Assembly (NCBI GenBank): GCA_024640835.1
Contig: JAHEEH010000020.1
Coordinates: forward strand, 5,527-11,408
DNA from: Bacteroidota bacterium
GTDB lineage: Bacteria > Bacteroidota > Rhodothermia > Rhodothermales > UBA10348
Reading direction: 5' to 3'
Length of the DNA: 5,882 nucleotides
Shown here: one piece after another, positions 1-4,860 of the stretch
Layout of the letters: the number at the start of each line of letters is the position of its first letter
Numbering within the stretch: the first letter of the stretch is position 1
Translations under genes and position numbers: made by a program
The notes under the pieces: generated by a model
Told to the model about the DNA's origin: nothing
What the model saw: the letters and a program-made list of their open reading frames with translations, nothing else
Databases searched by the model: none

Positions 1-652
1 CCCACCCGGGCAACCGCGTACCGGACGGCAGGCGGGACCAGGCCAGTCCCAGGAGCGCCATGACCAGCCACCCCTCCGAGAAGAGGGCCAGGAAGAGGTG
101 CGCAAACGCCGCTTTCAGTGCGGGAGGAGCCTCGCCGGCCGGCAGCATGGCGGCCACGCCCCACGCGCCGAAGGTGGACACGACCAGCAGAACGACGGCG
201 ATGTCGACGAGGGTGCGGGGCGGCCCGGCTTCCAGGTGCGAGCGCGCTCGCCGGTACCAGTACGCAAACGCGTACCAGAGCGCCATGGCAACCGTCGACA
301 CGATGATGCTGAACGGAATGCTCGCGCTCCCGACGCGGGCCGCCCCGTAGCCCCAGAGGAGGAACGCGCCCCACGCCGCCGCAGCCACCAGGATCGTGGA
401 GAACAGCAACCCGCGGGAGGGTGGGCGGCCGCCGCCGCGCACGACGGCCGTGCCGATGAGGGCGAACAGGGCCGGAACGGTCCACCCGAAATACATCAGG
501 TGGGAGTGCGCGTGCCGGACGTTGACCGGGTCCAGCCCCAGGGACCACCCGTACGCCGCCGTCATGCGGAACAGGACACCGGTGAGCCCGGCCAGCACGA
601 ACAGGACCGCTGCAGCCCTCAGCGTCCGATCGAGCGGACCCGCACTGATCAT
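1..652 (-). CDS. Multi-pass membrane protein with HAHSH motif, COX1-like helix II (3' part missing)
   Basis: An open frame of 217 codons starts at ATG 652-650 and runs off the left edge without a stop. The ATG overlaps the TGA of the upstream propeller gene (ATGA), and a GGCGG just upstream can act as ribosome binding site, so translation is probably coupled. About six hydrophobic segments are visible, near residues 13-31, 53-72, 82-103, 109-133, 147-168 and 178-205. The hallmark is NVRHAHSHLMYFGW at residues 44-57, followed by TVPAL: three histidines (47, 49, 51) at the mouth of the second helix. This recalls helix II of haem-copper oxidase subunit I, where a haem-ligating His precedes an M-x-F-F-x-x-x-P stretch. 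His184 in the sixth helix could be a second ligand. Known: such small oxidase-like membrane proteins occur in many bacteria, mostly without assigned function. Inference: a haem- or metal-binding membrane protein, possibly a sensor or redox component. That it is membrane-bound is secure; its function is not. Confidence 0.8.
   Translation of the reverse strand, partial: MISAGPLDRTLRAAAVLFVLAGLTGVLFRMTAAYGWSLGLDPVNVRHAHSHLMYFGWTVPALFALIGTAVVRGGGRPPSRGLLFSTILVAAAAWGAFLLWGYGAARVGSASIPFSIIVSTVAMALWYAFAYWYRRARSHLEAGPPRTLVDIAVVLLVVSTFGAWGVAAMLPAGEAPPALKAAFAHLFLALFSEGWLVMALLGLAWSRLPSGTRLPGW
3..16. repeat. 14-base direct repeat, copy 1 (copy 2 at 3737-3750)
   Basis: CACCCGGGCAACCG occurs exactly at 3-16 and again at 3737-3750. 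The first copy is inside the membrane protein coding sequence; the second covers the predicted -35 box of the operon promoter. With this base composition a single 14-base match in nearly 6 kb is not strongly surprising. Confidence 0.4.
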
Positions 653-3600
653 TTGGCCACCGCCGGGATGTCGGCCGCGCGGACCAGGGCATTGAAGGCC
701 GGGAGGTCCATCTCGAGCACCTCGCGCATGCGTGCCAGTTCGGCATCGATCTGCGAAGCGAGCTCGTCCCGCACGGCCACGACCTGCTCGGTGGGCCGGT
801 AGGCTCCCGACGACGCGTTCGAGGCCACGCCCGCCAGCTTGTCGTTCAGGCGGATGGGGAAGTTCAGCGGATCCTGTCCCGAGCGGTTCTTCGTCTGGTA
901 GAGGGCCTCCTCCACCTTGCGGAGCGCTTCATTCATCGATCGGGCGGACGCCTGCAGCGTGTCACGGTCCGGATGCTCCTCCGGCACGCGATCGAGCACC
1001 GACCGGGTCTGCTCGCGGATCTCGCGGATCTTCCTTATCGCCAGGTGCATCTCGGACAGCTTGTCCCGCACGCCGATGAGAAACGCGAACCGGGCGTCCA
1101 GATCCGCCTGTGTCGATCCGGACCGGGGATCCGCCAGGATCTCGAACGGCACCTCGGTCGAATCGCCACCCACCACGAGTCTCGCCCGGTACGCCCCCGG
1201 AGGCGCCTGCGGACCACGGACGCTTCCGGACCACATGATCAGTCCGTCGAACGACTCCGCGTCGGGATACCGCATGGTCCACTCGAAGGTCGAGACCCCC
1301 TTCGCGACGGCCAGCGCGTCCTCCCCCGTGGCATCCGACGAGAACGTCCGGATGAGATCTCCGTCGGCCTCCAGGATGCGCAGTCTTACCACGGAGGCCG
1401 AATCGGGATCGTCGGCGAACCAGTACCTCAGCCGGACCGCCCGTTCCGCCCCCAGCGTCGCCGGGTACGGCCCGTAGAACACGTAGGCGCGCTCCGCATC
1501 GGCCGGCTGCAGGTGGTGGAGATGCATCACGTCGTCGAGAATCCAGAAGCCGCGACCCTGGGTCGCGACCACCAGGTCGTGATCCTTCCACTCGAGATCC
1601 GTCACGGGCACCTCGGGGAGATTGAGCTGGAACGGCTGCCACGAATCTCCGTCGTCGAACGAGATGTACATCCCGTTCTCGGTCCCCGCGTACAGCAGCC
1701 CCGGACGTTCGGGGTCGGGCTCGATGGTGCGCGTGAAATGGGTCCGGTCTATTCCGGCGTCGATTCGATCCCACGTCGCACCGTAGTCACCCGTCCTGTA
1801 CAGGTACGGAGAGAAATCGTCCGACTTGTACCGGGTCCCGGCGACGTACAGCCCGCCCGGACGGTGCGGATCGGGCACCATGTCGTTCACCTGCATCCAC
1901 TCGGGGAAGATCCGGGCCGGCGGCGTCACGTCGGTCCAGGATGCCCCCCCGTCCCGCGTCACGTGGATGAGCCCGTCGTCGGAGCCCGTCCAGATGACGC
2001 CGGGCTCCTCGCCTTCGGCGAAGGTGAAAATGGTCGCGTAGTACTCGACCGACGTATTGTCCTTCGTGATCGGCCCGCCCGACGGGCCGAGCGTGGACGG
2101 ATCGGCCCGGGTCAGATCGGGCGAGATCACCTCCCAGGACTGGCCCTCGTTCGTCGTGCGCAGGAGCACGTTCGCTCCCGCGTAGAGCGCGTCCGGATCG
2201 TGTCGGGACGTCAGCATGGGGAAATTCCACTGGAACCGGTACCGGTAGTCCTCGGCGCCGTGGCCCATCGGATTGTCCGGCCACGCATTGATGTCACGCG
2301 ACTGCTCGTTCTCGTGATCGCGACGCTCCAGCTGGCCGCCGTACTCGCCGCCATACACGACCTCGGGGTTCTCGGGATCGACCGCGTGCCAGCCCGCCTC
2401 GCCACCGGCTGTCGGTTCCCATTCGCGCTCGCTCCGCCCGTCGGACGTATGGAGGATCCGAACGGACGAGTTGTCCTGCTGGCCCCCGTAGATGCGATAC
2501 GGAAAGTGATGGTCGGTCACCACGCGGTAGAACTGGGCGGTCGGCTGGTTGAGCACCGTGGACCAGCTCGCTCCGCCATCGAGCGACACCTGGGCCCCTC
2601 CGTCGTCTCCGACGATCAGGCGGTCGGCGTCCTCCGGCGCGATCCAGAAGTCGTGGTGGTCGCCGTGCGGAGTCCTCACCCGTTCATACGTCGCCCCCCC
2701 GTCGGTCGAGTGCCACAGCGCGACGTTCAGCACCCACACGTCGTCGGGGTCCTCGGTGCCGGCGTAGATCCGCGAGTAGTACCAGGCCCGCTGCCGCAGA
2801 TTGCGGTCCTCGTTGATGCGCCGCCACGAATCCCCGCCGTCCTCGGATCGGAAGACGCCCCCGTCCTCCGCCTCGACAATGGCCCAGACGCGCTCCGGAT
2901 TCACGGGCGACACCGTGACGCCGATGATGCCCAGCGTTCCCGTGGGCAACCCGTTGTCACTGCCGGTCAGCTCGGTCCACGAGTCCCCACCGTCGGTCGA
3001 CTTCCAGAGCGCCGAGCCCTCGCCACCCGACGACAGCAGGTAGGGTGTGCGGAATACCTTCCACGTCGAGGCATACAGGATTCGGGGGTTGGACGGGTCC
3101 ATGACCAGGTCCACCGCGCCCGCACCGTCCCCCGCGAAGAGAATCCGCTTCCAGGTCGCTCCGCCGTCCGTCGAGCGATACACGCCACGCTCGTCGTTCG
3201 GACCGTAGAGGTGCCCGAGCGCCGCGACGTACACCAGGTCGGGATTCTTCGGATGGATTCGGATGCGTGGAATGTGCCGAGAATCGCCGAGACCCACGTG
3301 AGTCCAGGTCTTGCCCGCGTCGACGGACTTCCACACGCCGTCGCCGTGCGAGACGTTTCCGCGCACGGTCACCTCTCCCCCGCCCACGTAGATCACGTTG
3401 TTGTCCCACTCCGATACGGCGACCGCGCCGATCGACCCTCCGAAGAACCCGTCCGTGACGTTTTCCCACGACTGCCCCGCATCCCGCGTCCGCCAGACGC
3501 CGCCGCCCGTCGCGCCCTGGTAGTACAGCATGGGCTTGCCGGGCACGCCCGTCACGGCCGCGCTTCGCCCGCCCCGGTAGGGGCCGACCTCCCGGTACTC

Positions 3601-3690
3601 GAGCCCCTCGTACAGCGCCGGGGAAATGGACTGGGCGACCGCTCCCTGCAGGAAGGTGAAAGCGAGGGCGAGAAGGACGAGGCTGCGCAT
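649..3690 (-). CDS. Secreted sortilin/Vps10-like beta-propeller protein with Asp-box (BNR) repeats
   Basis: The product is about 1013 residues, a usual length for this bacterial family, often annotated 'glycosyl hydrolase' or 'WD40/YVTN/BNR-like repeat protein'. Residues 1-19 form a Sec signal peptide (MRSLVLLALAF..., cleavage likely after AVA). Eleven Asp boxes (S/T-x-D-x-G-x-x-W) lie between residues 68 and 684 and imply one or two large beta-propellers. The conserved QGRGFWILDD follows at 710-719. Residues 730-855 look like a beta-rich Ig-like domain (GPQAPPGAY at 827-835). Residues 862-1000 are charged and helical, possibly coiled-coil. No sialidase FRIP motif is seen, so a binding or scaffolding role is more likely than hydrolysis. 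The frame extends upstream to 3747, but ATG 3690 is chosen because it starts exactly at the signal peptide and because the upstream start would fall inside the predicted -35 box. It is the first gene of a two-gene operon with the membrane protein. The partner or substrate is unknown. Confidence 0.93.
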   Translation of the reverse strand: MRSLVLLALAFTFLQGAVAQSISPALYEGLEYREVGPYRGGRSAAVTGVPGKPMLYYQGATGGGVWRTRDAGQSWENVTDGFFGGSIGAVAVSEWDNNVIYVGGGEVTVRGNVSHGDGVWKSVDAGKTWTHVGLGDSRHIPRIRIHPKNPDLVYVAALGHLYGPNDERGVYRSTDGGATWKRILFAGDGAGAVDLVMDPSNPRILYASTWKVFRTPYLLSSGGEGSALWKSTDGGDSWTELTGSDNGLPTGTLGIIGVTVSPVNPERVWAIVEAEDGGVFRSEDGGDSWRRINEDRNLRQRAWYYSRIYAGTEDPDDVWVLNVALWHSTDGGATYERVRTPHGDHHDFWIAPEDADRLIVGDDGGAQVSLDGGASWSTVLNQPTAQFYRVVTDHHFPYRIYGGQQDNSSVRILHTSDGRSEREWEPTAGGEAGWHAVDPENPEVVYGGEYGGQLERRDHENEQSRDINAWPDNPMGHGAEDYRYRFQWNFPMLTSRHDPDALYAGANVLLRTTNEGQSWEVISPDLTRADPSTLGPSGGPITKDNTSVEYYATIFTFAEGEEPGVIWTGSDDGLIHVTRDGGASWTDVTPPARIFPEWMQVNDMVPDPHRPGGLYVAGTRYKSDDFSPYLYRTGDYGATWDRIDAGIDRTHFTRTIEPDPERPGLLYAGTENGMYISFDDGDSWQPFQLNLPEVPVTDLEWKDHDLVVATQGRGFWILDDVMHLHHLQPADAERAYVFYGPYPATLGAERAVRLRYWFADDPDSASVVRLRILEADGDLIRTFSSDATGEDALAVAKGVSTFEWTMRYPDAESFDGLIMWSGSVRGPQAPPGAYRARLVVGGDSTEVPFEILADPRSGSTQADLDARFAFLIGVRDKLSEMHLAIRKIREIREQTRSVLDRVPEEHPDRDTLQASARSMNEALRKVEEALYQTKNRSGQDPLNFPIRLNDKLAGVASNASSGAYRPTEQVVAVRDELASQIDAELARMREVLEMDLPAFNALVRAADIPAVAK
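1639..3489 (-). repeat. Eleven Asp-box (BNR) repeats within the propeller gene
   Basis: Numbering from the ATG at 3690, Asp boxes start at residues 68 (TRDAGQSW), 122 (SVDAGKTW), 173 (STDGGATW), 231 (STDGGDSW), 282 (SEDGGDSW), 328 (STDGGATY), 369 (SLDGGASW), 512 (TTNEGQSW), 578 (TRDGGASW), 633 (TGDYGATW) and 677 (SFDDGDSW). Spacing is about 40-60 residues, as expected for one box per blade. The exception is a gap of about 140 residues between 369 and 512. It holds a conserved-looking stretch (YGGQQDNSS at 401-409) and may mark the boundary between two propellers. Two boxes deviate: the sixth ends in Tyr instead of Trp, and the eighth has Asn for Asp and Glu for the residue before Gly. Confidence 0.9.
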
Positions 3691-3718
3691 GGATCCCGCG
3701 GGTAGTGAAACACGGCCG

Positions 3719-3747
3719 ATGTTAGCCCGCCGGGCACACCCGGGCAA
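3719..3747 (-). promoter_or_regulatory. Predicted sigma-70-type promoter of the propeller operon
   Basis: Read on the minus strand, TTGCCC (3747-3742) and TAACAT (3724-3719) are separated by exactly 17 bases. Each hexamer matches four of six positions of the TTGACA/TATAAT consensus. A transcript would start near 3712, leaving a leader of about 22 bases before ATG 3690. No strong Shine-Dalgarno is visible in that leader. If the host is Bacteroidota-like, its primary sigma factor uses a different consensus and this match would mean less. Confidence 0.4.
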
Positions 3748-3762
3748 CCGGTCGGGTCATCT

Positions 3763-3783
3763 TGCACATACCGCCTTCGTGCA
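3763..3783. promoter_or_regulatory. Small inverted repeat TGCAC-N11-GTGCA, possible operator
   Basis: TGCAC (3763-3767) and GTGCA (3779-3783) form a perfect 5-bp inverted repeat with an 11-base spacer. It lies in the divergent intergenic region, just upstream of the small membrane protein gene. A weak plus-strand promoter match (TTGCAC 3762-3767, 17 bases, TAAATG 3785-3790) overlaps it, so a bound regulator could block transcription. The half-sites are short and chance occurrence is quite possible. Confidence 0.2.
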
Positions 3784-3787
3784 GTAA

Positions 3788-4162
3788 ATGGAGCGGACAG
3801 GGACGATGATGACCCTCCGACGATACCGTCACCCCCTCTCCATTCTGGCGGGCGTGCTCGTCGCGGACCTCGCCGCGAGGATCGGTACGGGCTTCGACAT
3901 GGACCTGGTCGTCGACCTCGAGGCCGCGCTCTTCCCGGTCGCGGCGGTCCTGCTCTGGAGGATGGCGGAGCGTGCCGACGCGGCCGAGGCCCGCGTTCGT
4001 CGACTCGACCTCTGGCTTGCGGCCTGCTTCGCCCTGGCCGGCATCCGCGCGGTCCTGTGGGCCTTCGGATTCGAGGTGTACGTGGCCAACCTGGTGATCC
4101 TCGGTCTCGCGGTGTCATCCGGAACCCTCGTGTGGTACCTGCGCAGGCGCCGAGGGGTTTGA
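3788..4162 (+). CDS. Small hypothetical membrane protein with about four helices
   Basis: I do not recognise this 124-residue protein. Hydrophobic segments lie near residues 14-32, 41-58, 75-93 and 97-118. A charged amphipathic stretch (ADAAEARVRRLD, 63-74) joins helices two and three. The N-terminal basic run (RRYRH) and the C-terminal RRRRGV suggest that both ends face the cytoplasm. The Asp residues in and around helix two (DMDLVVDLEAA) are unusual for a membrane span, so that segment may be only partly embedded. The start is uncertain. ATG 3788 has no ribosome binding site, whereas ATGs at 3806 and 3809 lie in frame behind AGGGA (3799-3803) and would give a protein 6 or 7 residues shorter. 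It is divergent from the propeller operon and on the same strand as the lipoprotein gene 106 bases downstream. Coding is supported by the clear membrane topology. Confidence 0.75.
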   Translation: MERTGTMMTLRRYRHPLSILAGVLVADLAARIGTGFDMDLVVDLEAALFPVAAVLLWRMAERADAAEARVRRLDLWLAACFALAGIRAVLWAFGFEVYVANLVILGLAVSSGTLVWYLRRRRGV

Positions 4163-4163
4163 T

Positions 4164-4225
4164 CCACGACGCAAGGCGACATCGGCCTACGGCCCACCGG
4201 GTATTTCGCCGCTGGCGTCGGATGG
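4164..4225 (+). other. Nested inverted repeats between the two small genes (foldable RNA)
   Basis: Three nested complementary pairs can form one extended hairpin: CCACGACGC (4164-4172) with GCGTCG-ga-TGG (4215-4225, two-base bulge), GGCGA (4175-4179) with TCGCC (4206-4210), and GGCC (4184-4187) with GGCC (4191-4194). It begins two bases after the stop of the small membrane protein gene and ends just before the lipoprotein leader. It could stabilise or end the upstream transcript, but no U-tract follows, so a classical intrinsic terminator is not supported. In DNA this GC-rich, short stems also arise by chance. Confidence 0.3.
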
Positions 4226-4245
4226 CGTGTTGAGACAACTTGCCG

Positions 4246-4272
4246 TCATGGATCAACACAGGCGATCCATGA
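4246..4272 (+). promoter_or_regulatory. Perfect 9-bp hairpin enclosing the lipoprotein start codon
   Basis: TCATGGATC (4246-4254) pairs perfectly with GATCCATGA (4264-4272) across a 9-base loop, AACACAGGC. The ATG at 4269-4271 lies in the 3' arm of the stem. The only Shine-Dalgarno-like bases (AGG, 4260-4262, six bases before the ATG) sit in the loop. A second stem, GTGTTGA (4227-4233) with TCAACAC (4253-4259), shares bases 4253-4254 with the first and uses part of its loop, so the two are mutually exclusive. This is the layout expected of translation control by alternative folding, but it could also be a DNA palindrome bound by a protein, or chance. Confidence 0.35.
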
Positions 4273-4679
4273 GACTGCTCCTGACCCTTGCCCTCGTATT
4301 CGCCGCCTGCGACCAGACGCCGCTCGTGGTGACGAATACGGAAAAGCCTGCGGTGGCAGGGCGTTGGGTGTCTGCATGGGTGGAGCCGGACGGCAGTGCA
4401 GGTGCGTTCAGCACCCGGTACGTGATGGAGTTCACGGAGGATCGGAGCGGGTGCTGTTCCGCCATGCTTTCGTGCCAGTGCTCGAGCGGGGACCACATAC
4501 CGCCGACCCCGGGAAACCGGTTGTGGGAAGGCGAGCGATGGAACGGCACCCTGACGATGCACTCCACCAACCTCGTGACAGGCGAAACGGCGACCCTCAC
4601 GGCCGCGCTCGCGGAAGAAGTGCTCACGGTGACCTTCTCGTGGGGTGAGACCGTGACCTTCACCCGGGACCTGGACTGA
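4269..4679 (+). CDS. Small cysteine-containing lipoprotein of unknown function
   Basis: The frame encodes 136 residues from ATG 4269. Residues 1-14 (MRLLLTLALVFAAC) form a lipoprotein signal peptide with lipobox FAAC; Cys14 would be lipidated and residue +2 is Asp. In enterobacteria Asp at +2 favours inner-membrane retention, but that rule may not hold here. The mature part is short and beta-rich: GRWVSAWVEP near 31-40, a YVMEFTED strand near 51-58, and repeated TVTF-like strands at 120-132. This resembles small lipocalin-like or sandwich folds only in general character. Four cysteines (62, 63, 69, 71; CC-x5-C-x-C) cluster in a loop and could form disulphides or bind a metal. Earlier in-frame starts exist at GTG 4227 and ATG 4248. 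ATG 4269 was chosen because it places the short basic N-terminus directly before the hydrophobic core, but 4248 remains possible. The start codon lies in a hairpin. I recognise no family. Confidence 0.72.
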   Translation: MRLLLTLALVFAACDQTPLVVTNTEKPAVAGRWVSAWVEPDGSAGAFSTRYVMEFTEDRSGCCSAMLSCQCSSGDHIPPTPGNRLWEGERWNGTLTMHSTNLVTGETATLTAALAEEVLTVTFSWGETVTFTRDLD

Positions 4680-4709
4680 GTCACCGCACGTCACCCCGGT
4701 GCAGATGCC

Positions 4710-4728
4710 CGGCGGACCCCGTTCGCCG
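4710..4728 (+). terminator. Short GC-rich hairpin 30 bases after the lipoprotein stop
   Basis: CGGCGGAC (4710-4717) pairs with GTTCGCCG (4721-4728) over a CCC loop, giving eight pairs including one G-U. No U-tract follows, so it may only stabilise the 3' end of the lipoprotein mRNA or pause RNA polymerase. Position supports a transcript end; sequence alone does not prove it. Confidence 0.3.
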
Positions 4729-4751
4729 TGCCGCGTACCCGGCGGAGATGG

Positions 4752-4781
4752 CCGGGGCGGGACGGAACAGGGCTGCCCCGG
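4752..4781 (+). terminator. Strong GC hairpin between lipoprotein and GH30 genes
   Basis: CCGGGGCGG (4752-4760) pairs with CTGCCCCGG (4773-4781), nine pairs with one G-U, around a 12-base loop. The 10-base palindrome GGACCGGTCC follows at 4783-4792. Together with the hairpin at 4710-4728, this makes most of the 4680-4860 gap structured. I see no gene in the gap. A terminator without U-tract, or a 5' leader element of the GH30 gene, are both possible. Confidence 0.3.
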
Positions 4782-4860
4782 GGGACCGGTCCGGTCGCCG
4801 CCCGACGCCGGAAGAGGATTTCGTGGTTTCGTTTCGGCGGACCGCCCGATATTCGCGTCC

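Noticed and set aside
98..802. A 234-codon plus-strand frame opposite the membrane protein gene.
   Set aside because: The composition is Arg/Ala/Gly-rich with no fold-like pattern. The opposite strand encodes clear transmembrane helices with a conserved-looking histidine motif.
649..3690. CRISPR-like or tandem DNA repeats suggested by recurring Asp-box coding patterns such as 'ccgtcggtcga'.
   Set aside because: The similarity follows from repeated protein motifs (STDGG); spacing varies and the intervening sequence is coding.
973..3705. A 910-codon open frame on the plus strand, antisense to the propeller gene.
   Set aside because: It has no recognisable domain, is rich in Arg, His, Pro and Val, and lacks a signal or membrane pattern. 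The minus-strand frame carries a signal peptide and eleven Asp boxes. GC-rich coding DNA commonly leaves the opposite strand open.
3830..4160. Possible frameshifted or broken gene at the small membrane protein.
   Set aside because: The frame is continuous with coherent hydrophobic segments from end to end, and no neighbouring frame carries a continuation.
4253..4684. A 143-codon minus-strand frame opposite the small lipoprotein.
   Set aside because: It has no signal peptide or recognisable motif, whereas the plus strand has a good lipobox and hydrophobic signal.
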